Shown one piece after another: positions 1 to 9,113 of a stretch of DNA of 59,211 nucleotides. Made by a program: the position numbers and the translations under genes. The DNA is from an uncultured Lachnospira sp. (GTDB taxonomy: Bacteria > Bacillota > Clostridia > Lachnospirales > Lachnospiraceae), in the NCBI GenBank assembly GCA_946186125.1, contig CAMHLZ010000016.1, positions 1 to 59,211 on the forward strand, in the 5' to 3' direction. Within the stretch, counting starts at the first letter, position 1, and every line of letters starts with the position of its first letter. The notes below the pieces were generated by a model, which was given only the letters and a program-made list of their open reading frames with translations, was not told where the DNA came from and made no database searches.

Positions 1-1
1 A

Positions 2-1777
2 AATGATGAGTTACAAAAAAGAGAAAATCAAAAGAAACTAATGCAGGAAAAAGTTGAAAAATGCCAAAATGATGAAAAGGAATTACGCATAAAAGAAAAT
101 AATATGAAGAACATCGAAAAGGAACTAAGTATTTCGATTGGAAAATATGCGGATTACAGTGATAAAGAGGTTGATGATGAAAATAGCGAGTTTAGCATTA
201 TAGAACTCGAGGCAAGATATGATGCGATAACAAAAGATATGGATAGAGAAATTCAGGAGTTTGAAAAGAAAATGCAGAAGCAGCTTTTGCGTTACAACAA
301 TGCTAAGGCAGACTTAGAACGCCTGCTTAATAAATTTGGCTGTGGCTATATAGAACTTAATGGCGTTATTTATTCTGTGGAAGAAGAAACACATTTTGAG
401 AATGTTATTAAAGAATTGAACCAAAAGCTGATTGTTAAAAATGATTTGATCCATAATGAAATCTCTGAAATAAAAGTGTTTAACAATAAACTTACTGACT
501 GCATCGGGAATATTAAAGAAAAGTTTGGAAGGGATGAGCCGCTGGAAAAATCTGCTATCATTGAGAAAGATTATGATAAGGTGAAAAATGAACTTTTGAA
601 TGATAGGAAGCTGATGCAGAAAAAACTTGAATCTTTAAATGAGCTATGGCAGAGTTTTGAGGATAATCTGACGTCTTTGTCGGAATACAATTATTTAAAC
701 ACAGGGAATGATTATATCGGAGACACTGATTTCCTTAAAATGAGTCGTAAAGAACTAAGAGAATGGAGAGGAATTCTTTTACGTGATTATAGGGAGTGCG
801 GCAGTAAAATGCAGAAGACAAAAGATAATCTTGTAAGTGTCCTTAATCAGATAGTAAGAAGGGAAGAGTTTGAAGATGATTTTTACAAAAAACCTCTTGA
901 AACAATGATTGAATTGTCTGATGACGCAGCGTCACTGTTGCAACAATTAGACACAACTATAAAATCATATGACAGTCTTATGGAGAAATTAGAAGTTGAT
1001 ATTTCGATTGTAGAAAAAGAAAAGGAAAAAATAGTGGAATTGATGGAAGATTATGTGAGCGAAGTTCATATCAATCTTGGAAGAATTGATTCAAATTCAA
1101 CAATCAAAATAAGAGAACGTCCGATTAAAATGTTAAAAATAAATTTGCCGGAATGGGAAGAAAACAAAAATATTTATCATGTGAAACTGATTGATTTCAT
1201 TGATGAGATTACTAATCACTCAATCGAAATATATGACCAAAATAAGAATCCGCATGAGTTTATCGGAACACGAATCAATACAAAGAATCTATATGACATG
1301 ATTATTGGAATTAATAATGTGGAAATAAAACTATATAAGATTGAAGAACAGCGTGAATATCCAATCACGTGGAGTGAAGTAGCCAAAAACTCCGGTGGTG
1401 AAGGATTTTTGTCGGCATTCGTTATATTATCGAGTCTGCTTTATTATATGCGAAAAGATGAAACTGATCTATTTGCAGAAAAAAATGAAGGTAAAGTTCT
1501 TATTATGGATAATCCTTTTGCACAGACAAATGCAGAGCATTTATTGAAACCATTGATGTATATGGCAAAAAAGGCAAACACACAGCTCATTTGCCTTAGC
1601 GGACTTGGAGGAGATACTATTTACAACAGATTTGATAACATTTATGTATTGAATCTGATTGACTCAAAACTCAGAGCAGGAAAGCAGTATATGAAGGTTG
1701 ACCATAAAAAAGGAAATGAGCCAGACGTAATAGTTCCATCACATATAGAAGTTGTTGAACAATTATCATTGTTCTAA
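2..1777 (+). CDS. SMC-like coiled-coil ATPase, C-terminal part (cut by window edge)
   Basis: The frame is open to the left edge, so the N-terminus and Walker A motif lie outside the window. What remains is about 590 residues. Most are charged, heptad-like coiled coil rich in K, E, L and N. A C-terminal ATPase lobe follows, with an ABC-type signature (NSGGEGF, near nt 1388) and a Walker B-like VLIMDNPF (near nt 1498), followed by a conserved AEHLLKPL and a D-loop-like region. This order is typical of SMC/SbcC/MukB-type proteins that act on DNA. In accessory DNA such proteins are often the motor of Wadjet-type (JetC) plasmid defence or of uncharacterised condensin-like systems. The partner genes would lie upstream and cannot be seen, so the specific system is not assigned. 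No related partner lies downstream. Confidence 0.75.
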   Translation, partial: NDELQKRENQKKLMQEKVEKCQNDEKELRIKENNMKNIEKELSISIGKYADYSDKEVDDENSEFSIIELEARYDAITKDMDREIQEFEKKMQKQLLRYNNAKADLERLLNKFGCGYIELNGVIYSVEEETHFENVIKELNQKLIVKNDLIHNEISEIKVFNNKLTDCIGNIKEKFGRDEPLEKSAIIEKDYDKVKNELLNDRKLMQKKLESLNELWQSFEDNLTSLSEYNYLNTGNDYIGDTDFLKMSRKELREWRGILLRDYRECGSKMQKTKDNLVSVLNQIVRREEFEDDFYKKPLETMIELSDDAASLLQQLDTTIKSYDSLMEKLEVDISIVEKEKEKIVELMEDYVSEVHINLGRIDSNSTIKIRERPIKMLKINLPEWEENKNIYHVKLIDFIDEITNHSIEIYDQNKNPHEFIGTRINTKNLYDMIIGINNVEIKLYKIEEQREYPITWSEVAKNSGGEGFLSAFVILSSLLYYMRKDETDLFAEKNEGKVLIMDNPFAQTNAEHLLKPLMYMAKKANTQLICLSGLGGDTIYNRFDNIYVLNLIDSKLRAGKQYMKVDHKKGNEPDVIVPSHIEVVEQLSLF

Positions 1778-1872
1778 TTTGTTAGTATAGCAAAAAGAGA
1801 GTCAATCATGTATAATAATCACAATACATTTATTCTGGTACGGTAATAAAATATGTACAGGGAGGAATACTT

Positions 1873-1977
1873 TTGAATAAAAAACAAGGAAAAAGTGTTT
1901 TTTTGTATATTTATGGTGAGTTTAGAAATTTTATTACTTGTGCTGAAGTAATAGTAAACGAGCCGATAATTATTTGA
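1873..1977 (+). CDS. Possible 34-residue peptide
   Basis: A TTG-initiated frame follows a good ribosome binding site (GGGAGG, about 1860-1865) and runs 34 codons to a TGA. That stop overlaps the ribosome binding region of the lipoprotein gene that follows. The peptide is unremarkable and I do not recognise it. It could be a translational-coupling leader for the downstream gene or chance. A TATAAT-like box lies near 1811. The rest of the 1778-1991 gap shows nothing else. Confidence 0.25.
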   Translation: MNKKQGKSVFLYIYGEFRNFITCAEVIVNEPIII

Positions 1978-1991
1978 AAGGATTTGGTAAA

Positions 1992-4031
1992 ATGAAAAGA
2001 AAACTATTAATAATATTGGCATTTGTTATATTAGGAATAAGTGGATGTGAAAAAAATGTTATTGATAATGAGAAGAAAACCAGTGTAAAAAATGAGCCTG
2101 TTTTATCAAATATTAACTACTATGATGATAAAATTGAAAATGAATATGGAGATATAACACTTTTTGCAAGTATAAAAAATAAGAATGAGGGTTATGAGCA
2201 TGTCGCATGGACAAATTTCTTGGGAGTAAATGGTAATAAAGCTATTATATACCATAATGAAGAAAACGGAAAACGCTATGTTTTGCGTATTAATACAGAT
2301 ACCAAGGCTGTGGAAGAAACTATGGGATTAACAGAAGATGACTATGCTATGTGCATAAATGATTATATTCTTATAAAACATGAAAAGTATGAAAAAAATG
2401 AATTTAATTATGTTTTGTATGATTATGACTTTAATGAAATATGCCGGTTAGATGTAGATTCTTCAGATAATGGTATTTTCCTCGATAAGAATATGGAAAA
2501 GCTTTATTACGTAAAAGATAATAAACTAAAGTGTATGACGTTAGGTGATTCTAAAACTTATGACATGGAAGTAGAATATCTTGACAAGATTGAAAATATT
2601 GATGATTATGGTGTGTCAAACGATGGTAGAGAATATCTAATTTTAGATGGATGCTATGATAATAATCGGAGATATAAAATTATGTGTGATGTTTCTACGG
2701 GGGAGATAGTAAAGCTTTTTAATGAAACAGCATCTATGTATAAAATTGAAAAAGGAAACATTATTATGACTGATTATCAGGAAGATAAAACAGTTTTATA
2801 TGATTATGCAGATGAAAATATACGATATAAATATGTTTCAACAGTAAATGATGCTATGACAAATTATAAGATTTTATCAGATGGCAGAGTGGTAGCAGTT
2901 AATCTGATAGAGGGAAAAGCATCGCTTTTTGCTTTTGATAACAATAACTTAGCGGCATCAACCGATGTTGCTATTGAAGATTGTCTGGTTAATGGTGGCG
3001 TTTTGGATTTGGGAGACTTATCAGATACATATTTATCCTGCGATATTTTTGAAATATTGGGAGGAGACATTGTTTTTTTTGTAGAATGTGAAGATTATAG
3101 CTATTATTTTAAATGGACACCTCAGGGAGAAAATATAACTAATGAAGAAGTAGAAATATCGGATTTTTCTGTAGATGAATTATTTTTTGCAAGTACAGGT
3201 GAAGAAATATTAAATTATTTCCCGGGAGAATTAAGCGATAATTTAAAATCTCTTAGAGAAAAAGCTGATGATATAGAAGAAAAGTATGATATTGATATCA
3301 AAATAGGAGAAGAAAGTAGAGGAAAATACGAGCAATATCTTGTCGGTGCTTTAATTGATTATGATTTTGTTAATGATGCGTTATTTCGATTAGATGAACA
3401 GTTAGGAAGATATCCAGATGGATTTTTTAAACAATTTAAAGATGAAACTTATGATGGAATAAGTGTTGTATTATCTGGAGCAATAGAAACAATTAATAAT
3501 GAATTTGTGCCGGTGGGATTTGAAATTTCAGATTATGATGTGGTAACAATTGATGTGGATATTACATATCCTGAAGATTTTGTAGCAACTTTTAATCATG
3601 AAATGTGCCATGCTATTGAATCTATTATTTATGACAGATGGATTTTAGAAAGTGAAAATAATTCTGATGAGAATAATGTTGAGGATTATTCATTGAGTGA
3701 TGAAAAATGGAAACAATTTAATCCTGTGGTTGATGATTCCATTTATACCTATGACTATAATGTATGCGGATATGACAAATATGAGCAATTTTATAATGAA
3801 TGGATGGGATATGAAGAACTGTATTTCACCAGGGGATATGGAATGACGTACCCGAATGAAGATAGAGCTACCATATTTGAAGAGGTTATGTCGGGAAATT
3901 GTGGTATTGATTTAGATAGGGCAACGCATATAAAAGAAAAGCTTAACTATTATTGTAAGTGTATACGTGACAGTTTTGATACAACTGGATGGGAAAATGT
4001 TCCATGGGAAAGGTATTATATTGATTCTTGA
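1992..4031 (+). CDS. Lipoprotein with HExxH zinc-metallopeptidase motif
   Basis: A 679-residue predicted lipoprotein. I start it at the ATG at 1992, because GAAAGGA at 1976-1982 is well placed for it; an upstream TTG at 1974 is less likely. The N-terminus has lysines, a hydrophobic stretch and a lipobox (GISGC), so the protein should be lipid-anchored outside the membrane. Residues 50-400 are repetitive, acidic and beta-rich and may form a propeller-like domain. A second half carries HEMCH (first His near residue 536) with several downstream acidic residues, as in zincin peptidases. The family is not recognised. Translation is very rich in D, E, N and K. Function as a surface protease is inferred only from the motif. 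Confidence 0.7.
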   Translation: MKRKLLIILAFVILGISGCEKNVIDNEKKTSVKNEPVLSNINYYDDKIENEYGDITLFASIKNKNEGYEHVAWTNFLGVNGNKAIIYHNEENGKRYVLRINTDTKAVEETMGLTEDDYAMCINDYILIKHEKYEKNEFNYVLYDYDFNEICRLDVDSSDNGIFLDKNMEKLYYVKDNKLKCMTLGDSKTYDMEVEYLDKIENIDDYGVSNDGREYLILDGCYDNNRRYKIMCDVSTGEIVKLFNETASMYKIEKGNIIMTDYQEDKTVLYDYADENIRYKYVSTVNDAMTNYKILSDGRVVAVNLIEGKASLFAFDNNNLAASTDVAIEDCLVNGGVLDLGDLSDTYLSCDIFEILGGDIVFFVECEDYSYYFKWTPQGENITNEEVEISDFSVDELFFASTGEEILNYFPGELSDNLKSLREKADDIEEKYDIDIKIGEESRGKYEQYLVGALIDYDFVNDALFRLDEQLGRYPDGFFKQFKDETYDGISVVLSGAIETINNEFVPVGFEISDYDVVTIDVDITYPEDFVATFNHEMCHAIESIIYDRWILESENNSDENNVEDYSLSDEKWKQFNPVVDDSIYTYDYNVCGYDKYEQFYNEWMGYEELYFTRGYGMTYPNEDRATIFEEVMSGNCGIDLDRATHIKEKLNYYCKCIRDSFDTTGWENVPWERYYIDS

Positions 4032-4067
4032 GCAGAATGACATTACTTATTTTTTGGAGGACAGATT

Positions 4068-4898
4068 ATGATACAATTTGGAATGCCTACTTTGGTAGAA
4101 AATACGACATTGCAGGACAATGTTAATCTCTGTAAGCGTCTGGGGCTTCAATTTATTGAACTTAATATGAATTTTCCAGAGTATCAGTTAAACATGTTAG
4201 AACAGACTGATACGTTTATAAGGACCGCAGAGCAGGCAGAGATTTATTATACAATTCATTTAGATGAAAATATAAATATTGCCGATTTTAATCCGCTGAT
4301 TGCGGATGCATATTTGGAGACATTAAGACGAACTGTTGAGGTTACTAAAAAACTTCTTCCGCTTCGTGACCGTTATGGTGACAGAACGCAGCCGCTGACG
4401 CTTAACATGCACATGAATCATGGAATCTATATAACATTGCCGGATAGAAAGGTTCAAATGTATGACCGTGACTTCGATACGTATATGGCTTCTTTTGCAC
4501 GTTTTCGTTCATTGTGTGAGGAATGGATTGCAGATAGCGATATTATGATTGCAGTAGAAAACACGGATGTTTTTCGTGAATATGAAAAGAAGTCAATAGA
4601 TTATCTTCTTGAAAGTCCGGTTTTTGGTCTGACGTGGGACATTGGACATTCTAAGGCTACGGGCGAGAAAGATGTTCCGTTTATAAAAGAGCGGGTGAAC
4701 CGGCTGGTTCACTTTCACATTCATGACGGTTCCGAAAAGCCTCCGAAGAATCATCTGGCGCTAGGCGACGGTGAAATCGATTTGGAATCCAGACTTCAAC
4801 TGGCAAATAGCAGGAATGCACGTTGTGTTCTGGAAACGAAGACGATTGAAGCTCTTGAAAAATCAGTAGAATGGCTGAAGAAAAAGGCTTGCATGTAA
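4068..4898 (+). CDS. Sugar phosphate isomerase/epimerase-like TIM barrel
   Basis: 276 residues with a clear ribosome binding site (TTGGAGGA) before the ATG. The sequence has the pattern of the xylose-isomerase-like / AP-endonuclease-2 TIM-barrel superfamily: an N-terminal strand ending in the LQFIELN motif, a central IHLDEN and MHMNHG (metal-binding His), VENTD (Glu), TWDIGHSK (Asp and His), and HFHIHDG near the C-terminus. Members are divalent-metal isomerases, epimerases or endonucleases acting on sugars or cyclitols in the cytoplasm. The substrate cannot be told from sequence. It stands alone between two metallopeptidase genes, so the context does not help. Length is normal for the family. 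Confidence 0.85.
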   Translation: MIQFGMPTLVENTTLQDNVNLCKRLGLQFIELNMNFPEYQLNMLEQTDTFIRTAEQAEIYYTIHLDENINIADFNPLIADAYLETLRRTVEVTKKLLPLRDRYGDRTQPLTLNMHMNHGIYITLPDRKVQMYDRDFDTYMASFARFRSLCEEWIADSDIMIAVENTDVFREYEKKSIDYLLESPVFGLTWDIGHSKATGEKDVPFIKERVNRLVHFHIHDGSEKPPKNHLALGDGEIDLESRLQLANSRNARCVLETKTIEALEKSVEWLKKKACM

Positions 4899-5020
4899 AA
4901 GAATTATCTTGAGTGAAAAATCCGTCAGCATATAACATTAGAGGCTTTTAATGATATTGACGAAAATAGATTTACACAGCAGCATGGAATGATTCAAAGG
5001 TAGTATATCTGAATCTGTGT

Positions 5021-5389
5021 ATGACAATACCGGTTGAAGAATTCGCGGCAGGGGAATGTGCGGATGAGCCTATAGATGTATTCTCCGGATACTATCTGAA
5101 CGGTTTGAATGTAATGTCTGAGGGAGAACGTGGTGAGCCGGATACAGTAGAATATAGCGCAAAAAGTGAAGAAGAACTGAGATATTGGCAGCTTGAAATT
5201 ATATGTCATTTTGTTGTAAAAGCTGATTACTCAAAGGTCTGGCGGTATTACAGAGATCACGCTGAAGACGGAAAATGGTTATATATCGAGCGAAGACATT
5301 ATGATTACAATGCTATCGAAGACTCAAGACTACCGGGATTTGAACGATATCTCCGTAATCTTAAATATGGATTTTTGCGAAACATATGA
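5021..5389 (+). CDS. Hypothetical protein, probably 5'-truncated or frameshifted
   Basis: 122 residues, not recognised. There is no ribosome binding site before the ATG at 5021. The reading frame extends upstream without a start to a stop at 4967, and a neighbouring frame carries a protein-like stretch (ITLEAFNDIDENRFT, from 4932). The two frames join near nt 4975, which suggests that a single-base deletion destroyed the original start. The C-terminal half is rich in aromatic and basic residues. It ends 23 bp before the next gene, so it may once have been in one operon with the metallopeptidase. Confidence 0.4.
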   Translation: MTIPVEEFAAGECADEPIDVFSGYYLNGLNVMSEGERGEPDTVEYSAKSEEELRYWQLEIICHFVVKADYSKVWRYYRDHAEDGKWLYIERRHYDYNAIEDSRLPGFERYLRNLKYGFLRNI

Positions 5390-5412
5390 GAAGGAAAAGT
5401 TAAGGAGCGGTA

Positions 5413-6282
5413 ATGAGATTAATAAATACTTCAACAAAAATGATTGCTTCATTTGAAGCAGGACATTTTGATATTGAAAAATGGAAAATTTATATAGATG
5501 ATGCAGTACCGGGGGCAAGGCAGATCTGTATGGATGATATGCAGGAATGTGTTGAAGCCGGATTTTCTTGGCAAAATGATTATCTGCCTGTATTAGACAA
5601 GGTATTTGCAGACCATGAAACACGCAACAGAACCATTAGAGAATTCTGCAATATAACGGAAACCCTTGAAGCTAAGATAATGGAAGTATTCCATAAAGAC
5701 GTAGAAGCAGATATTGTACTTTATCTGGGGCTCTGTAATGGTGCGGGATGGGCTGTTAAGATTTTAGACAGTCAGTTTGTTCTGCTTGGAATTGAAAAGA
5801 TTATGGAACTTGGTTGGTTTGAAAAAGAAAAAATGACGGCTTTGATCCTTCATGAACTAGGGCATATTTATCATAAGCAGTATGGATTGTGGTATGAAAA
5901 AACATATTCTTTACCGGAGCAATTTCTGTGGCAGCTTTTTACAGAAGGGATTGCAATGGTTTTTGAACAGGAAATTGTTGGAAATCCGGATTTTTATCAG
6001 CAGGATATTAGTGGATGGAAGCAGTGGTGTGACAGTCATTTTGAATTGATAAGAGATTCTTTTAACAGGGACAGATATACCATGAATCATAAAAATCAGC
6101 GTTATTTTGGTGATTGGACAAAGTTTGAAGGATATGGTGATACGGGATACTATCTCGGAACTAAGTTTATTCGTTATTTAATGAAAAATGAAACTTTTGA
6201 TAATTTGATTTTATTTGATATTGAAAAGATAAAAGAAAGTTTTGAGAGATTCATGACGGCTTGTAATCTTTTTTTTACATAA
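5413..6282 (+). CDS. Putative zinc-dependent peptidase (DUF2268-like, HELGH)
   Basis: 289 residues, ribosome binding site AAGGAGC. The centre carries ALILHELGHIYHK, the classical HExxH zinc-binding helix. A downstream glutamate-rich stretch (FTEGIAMVFEQE) probably supplies the third zinc ligand and catalytic support, as in DUF2268-type predicted Zn-proteases. Upstream, VLYLGLCNGAGW and the following strand resemble the edge-strand region of gluzincins. There is no signal peptide, so it is predicted to be cytoplasmic. The physiological substrate is unknown. It is the second HExxH protein within 4 kb, but the two are not similar to each other. Confidence 0.75.
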   Translation: MRLINTSTKMIASFEAGHFDIEKWKIYIDDAVPGARQICMDDMQECVEAGFSWQNDYLPVLDKVFADHETRNRTIREFCNITETLEAKIMEVFHKDVEADIVLYLGLCNGAGWAVKILDSQFVLLGIEKIMELGWFEKEKMTALILHELGHIYHKQYGLWYEKTYSLPEQFLWQLFTEGIAMVFEQEIVGNPDFYQQDISGWKQWCDSHFELIRDSFNRDRYTMNHKNQRYFGDWTKFEGYGDTGYYLGTKFIRYLMKNETFDNLILFDIEKIKESFERFMTACNLFFT

Positions 6283-6353
6283 TTTCTGCAGATTTTCTGA
6301 TTATGGATGGAAATCGATATTTGATAAAAAAGAAATTGTTTGAAAGGAGCTTA

Positions 6354-7130
6354 ATGATGCGGTTAGCGGCTTATCAATTTGCTGCATGCGGTGATATTGA
6401 TAGAAATTTTAAAATAATAAAGAAAGCTATTTGGCAGGCATCTGAGAACAAGGTGGATTTGATTATATTCCCCGAATGTGCTTTGACAGGATATCCGCCC
6501 CGTGACATTGCTGGGGCAGACTCCATTAATGCAAATGTTGTTTCTGAATCTATACAAGAATTACAGAAGCTGGCAGATGAATTGGATATTAACATTATAG
6601 TGGGAACAATCTATTATGTTAATTTGAAATACTATAACAGGGCTTATTTGCTTTCACCTAAAAAAATTAAGCGTTGGTACGATAAACGGGCGCTGTATGG
6701 GTGGGATGAGGATAATTTTACACCCGGTAATGAAAATGGAATACATGAAATAGACGGGATAAAGATTGGTGTGAGAATCTGTTTTGAAGTGCGCTTCCCT
6801 GAATATTTCAGAGAGTTGTACCTGGAGAATACTGACCTGGATATTGTTCTGTTTTACGACGTTGCAGACAAAGAGGATGAGAATCGGTATCAGATGATCC
6901 GAGGACATTTGATTACCAGGGCAGTTGAAAATGTCACGCCTGTATTGTCAGTAAATGCAATAAATCCAAACCAGACAGCACCAACCTGCTATATAAACGC
7001 TTCGGGTTTTGTTTGCAAAGAACTTGAGAAGAACAGGGAAGGAATGCTCGTATACGATTTTGAAAAAAAAGAATTGGATTTCGGTGAGATTGGACGCAAG
7101 CGTTATTCGGACCTGTTGTTAAAACTTTAG
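6354..7130 (+). CDS. Carbon-nitrogen hydrolase (nitrilase superfamily)
   Basis: About 258 residues. Two ATGs at 6354 and 6357 follow AAAGGAG (6343-6349); I use the first. The Glu-Lys-Cys catalytic triad of the nitrilase superfamily is visible: Glu in IIFPECALTGYPP, Lys in WYDKRALYG, and Cys in GVRICFEVRFPE. A C-terminal ITRAVENVTPV segment matches the strand-helix that usually follows. Such enzymes hydrolyse amides, nitriles or omega-amidated small molecules in the cytoplasm. The exact substrate is not predictable. After its stop there is a GC-poor 170-bp gap holding the first copy of a 68-bp direct repeat. Confidence 0.88.
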   Translation: MMRLAAYQFAACGDIDRNFKIIKKAIWQASENKVDLIIFPECALTGYPPRDIAGADSINANVVSESIQELQKLADELDINIIVGTIYYVNLKYYNRAYLLSPKKIKRWYDKRALYGWDEDNFTPGNENGIHEIDGIKIGVRICFEVRFPEYFRELYLENTDLDIVLFYDVADKEDENRYQMIRGHLITRAVENVTPVLSVNAINPNQTAPTCYINASGFVCKELEKNREGMLVYDFEKKELDFGEIGRKRYSDLLLKL

Positions 7131-7225
7131 GATAATGCGAAGAAACTATCAGGGCAAGAAAAGGCTTTCTCGTACATTTCTTCGAGGGAAACACGCTGGT
7201 GGTTAAAATAGAGTTCTAGTATAGT

Positions 7226-7293
7226 CGTTTTGACTATACCTAATCCCATTGATTTCGTCAAGAATTATGATAAAATTGGTATATAATTATATT
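7226..7293 (+). repeat. 68-bp direct repeat, copy 1, with promoter
   Basis: This segment recurs at 8606-8673, exactly 1380 bp downstream, with two mismatches. It contains a sigma-A-like promoter, TTGATT (7249-7254) and TAAAAT (7271-7276) with a 16-bp spacer. Immediately upstream, 7218-7231 is identical to the 14-bp terminal sequence of the MITE at 14867, and 7219-7239 forms a short palindrome. Confidence 0.85.
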
Positions 7294-7303
7294 TTAATTA
7301 AAC

Positions 7304-7588
7304 GTGCTAAGGCACAAATCTGGATTTATGCCAGTATATCATTATTTATTATTAAATAATAGTACTATTGAAGAAGGGATAGATTTGATAAATAATGTAA
7401 AGGTTAGAACAGGAGCAAAAACCAAATTAATTGAGAGATTAGAAGATAAAAGAAGAGAAAAAATTAAACATAAAGATAAAAAACAGGAAGATATTTTATT
7501 GGCAATATTATGCATGAATGACGATACTATTTATAATCATAAAGAGTATATAAAATTAATAGTATATAATATCTTTAATAATAAGTAA
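7304..7588 (+). CDS. Hypothetical 94-residue protein upstream of DUF5131 gene
   Basis: The frame begins with GTG at 7304, or ATG at 7328; neither has a convincing ribosome binding site. The protein is lysine-rich and very AT-rich in codon use (AAA, ATA, TTA), like its downstream neighbour and unlike genes on either side. It includes a charged helix (KTKLIERLEDKRREKIKHKD). I do not recognise it. DUF5131 proteins are often encoded next to three-Cys-motif partner (TcmP) proteins, so it may be a remnant of such a partner, but it is far shorter and lacks the cysteines. The start may have been replaced by the repeat. Confidence 0.45.
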   Translation: MLRHKSGFMPVYHYLLLNNSTIEEGIDLINNVKVRTGAKTKLIERLEDKRREKIKHKDKKQEDILLAILCMNDDTIYNHKEYIKLIVYNIFNNK

Positions 7589-7628
7589 TCTTGTTAACAT
7601 GTTAGATAAAATATAGGAGTGAAATTAT

Positions 7629-8345
7629 ATGGCAATGTGGAATCCTTGGCGAGGTTGTAAAAAATGTAGTGATGGTTGTCTGCATTGCTACATTCATAAA
7701 GGCGATTTAAAAAGAAATATTGATACAAGTAATATTGTAAAGACAAAGGACTTTGAAAAGCCAATAGAGAAATTAAAAAACGGAAATTATAAAATGAAAT
7801 CTGGAATTGTCTATTTATGTTTTTCTACGGATTTTTTAATAGAAGAAGCTGATGAATGGCGAAAAGAATGTTGGAAAATGATTAAAGAAAGACAAGACTG
7901 TACATTTTTATTTTTAACTAAAAGAATAGATAGATTTGAAAATTGTATTCCAGATAATTGGAAAGATGGATATGACAATGTCGTAGTATGCTGTACTATT
8001 GAAAATCAAAAAAATGCAGATTATAAATTGTCAATATTTAAAGATTTACCAATAAAACATAAGTGTATAACTGCACAACCATTACTTGAGAATCTAAATA
8101 TTGAAAAATACCTAGATGATATTGAACTTGTTGTAGCTGGTGGAGAATCAGATTTAAATGCCAGAGTATTTAATTATGACTGGGCATTAGATATTAGAGA
8201 ACAATGTATAAGAAAAAATGTAAATTTTGAATTTAGACAATGTGGAACTTATACTATAAAAGATGGAAAACAATATAAGATTCAAACGAAAGATTTGTGT
8301 AAACAAGCAAAATTAGCGAATATTAATTATAAAAGTAATCGCTAA
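7629..8345 (+). CDS. DUF5131 (phage Gp37/Gp68) family protein
   Basis: 238 residues behind TAGGAGTG. The N-terminus has the family signature WNPWRGCKKCSDGCLHCY, a cysteine cluster resembling a radical-SAM CxxxCxxC site. Later hallmarks are FSTDF, FLFLTKRIDRF, VVVCCTIENQ, KCITAQPLLENL and VVAGGESD, all typical of the Gp37/Gp68 family. These proteins occur in phages and islands and are thought to bind an Fe-S cluster, but their reaction is not established. Codon use is extremely AT-rich, and together with the flanking 68-bp repeats this indicates recent acquisition as a unit. Confidence 0.88.
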   Translation: MAMWNPWRGCKKCSDGCLHCYIHKGDLKRNIDTSNIVKTKDFEKPIEKLKNGNYKMKSGIVYLCFSTDFLIEEADEWRKECWKMIKERQDCTFLFLTKRIDRFENCIPDNWKDGYDNVVVCCTIENQKNADYKLSIFKDLPIKHKCITAQPLLENLNIEKYLDDIELVVAGGESDLNARVFNYDWALDIREQCIRKNVNFEFRQCGTYTIKDGKQYKIQTKDLCKQAKLANINYKSNR

Positions 8346-8392
8346 ATTCCCATTTGTCAGGATGATGTGTTAGCACATTATATCGCAATATA

Positions 8393-8560
8393 ATTGATCA
8401 AGAAATAAAGGAAGATTTTGGATATATTCACTTAAACAGCAAGGAAGGTACGCAAAAATGGAAAATCTTGAAACAAAAGATTTTTATATTGACAACAAGA
8501 AAAAATGAGGATTGGAAAAAAAGAGTGTGTGAAAGTTTTTCTGTAAATGAGATATCCTAA
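8393..8560 (+). pseudogene. 3' fragment of an unidentified gene
   Basis: A reading frame of 55 codons without a start (IDQEIKEDFG... to ...SFSVNEIS and TAA) reads as protein, with regular codon third positions and a lysine-rich C-terminus. It looks like the last part of a gene whose 5' end was lost. It sits between the DUF5131 gene and the second 68-bp repeat. The parent family is not recognised. Confidence 0.4.
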
Positions 8561-8605
8561 GATAATTGACGAGCTGTATGGCAGTAAGATTACCGTTGTT
8601 CAACT

Positions 8606-8673
8606 CGTTTTGACTATACCTAATCCCTTTGATTTCGTCAAGAATTATGATAAAATTGGTACATAATTATATT
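8606..8673 (+). repeat. 68-bp direct repeat, copy 2, with promoter
   Basis: Second copy of the segment at 7226-7293, with the same TTGATT-16-TAAAAT promoter. Here it drives the DUF3784-like gene that starts 37 bp later, so this is probably the native copy and copy 1 arose by duplication or insertion. Confidence 0.85.
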
Positions 8674-8710
8674 ACAGGATAAACGATTGTTAGGATTTGA
8701 TGGAGGGTAT

Positions 8711-9052
8711 ATGAGTACAGGTGAACTGATTATAGCAATTATTGTTTTTGCTATCGCGGGGCTGTTGTTGTTTACAGCAATTCGACATTTCAATGAACGC
8801 GGTTTTTTATTCAACAATGCTTACATTTATGCATCAAAAGAGCAGAGAGAAACAATGAATAAGGGACCATATTATCGCCAATCTGCGGTTGTGTTTTGTA
8901 TCCTATGTGTCGTATTTGTTGTGATTGGGTTGTCTGTTCTATTGCAAAATAGTAAGATCATGCTTTTGGAGATACCGCTCTTTATTGGCGTAATCATATA
9001 TGCAATAATCTCCACTATTAAGTACAATAACCACGTGAAGGATGGAGAGTAA
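8711..9052 (+). CDS. Small membrane protein, DUF3784-like
   Basis: 113 residues from the ATG at 8711, preceded by GGAGGG; a TTG at 8687 in frame lacks a site. There are three hydrophobic segments: about residues 5-23, 57-77 and 82-101. Between the first and second is NAYIYASKEQRETMNKGPYYR, the conserved cytoplasmic loop pattern of DUF3784 proteins. The role of the family is unknown. It is a single-gene transcription unit, with a promoter in the upstream repeat and a strong terminator right after the stop. Confidence 0.65.
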   Translation: MSTGELIIAIIVFAIAGLLLFTAIRHFNERGFLFNNAYIYASKEQRETMNKGPYYRQSAVVFCILCVVFVVIGLSVLLQNSKIMLLEIPLFIGVIIYAIISTIKYNNHVKDGE

Positions 9053-9076
9053 TACCGGAATATAACTCAATAAGTC

Positions 9077-9111
9077 GCAGTTCTACTCGATATGAGTAGA
9101 ACTGCTTTTTT
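9077..9111 (+). terminator. Rho-independent terminator
   Basis: A perfect 12-bp stem (GCAGTTCTACTC and its complement), a 5-nt loop and six T residues. It ends the DUF3784-like transcription unit. It also lies just past the end of the reverse-strand transposase fragment. Confidence 0.9.
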
Positions 9112-9113
9112 GT

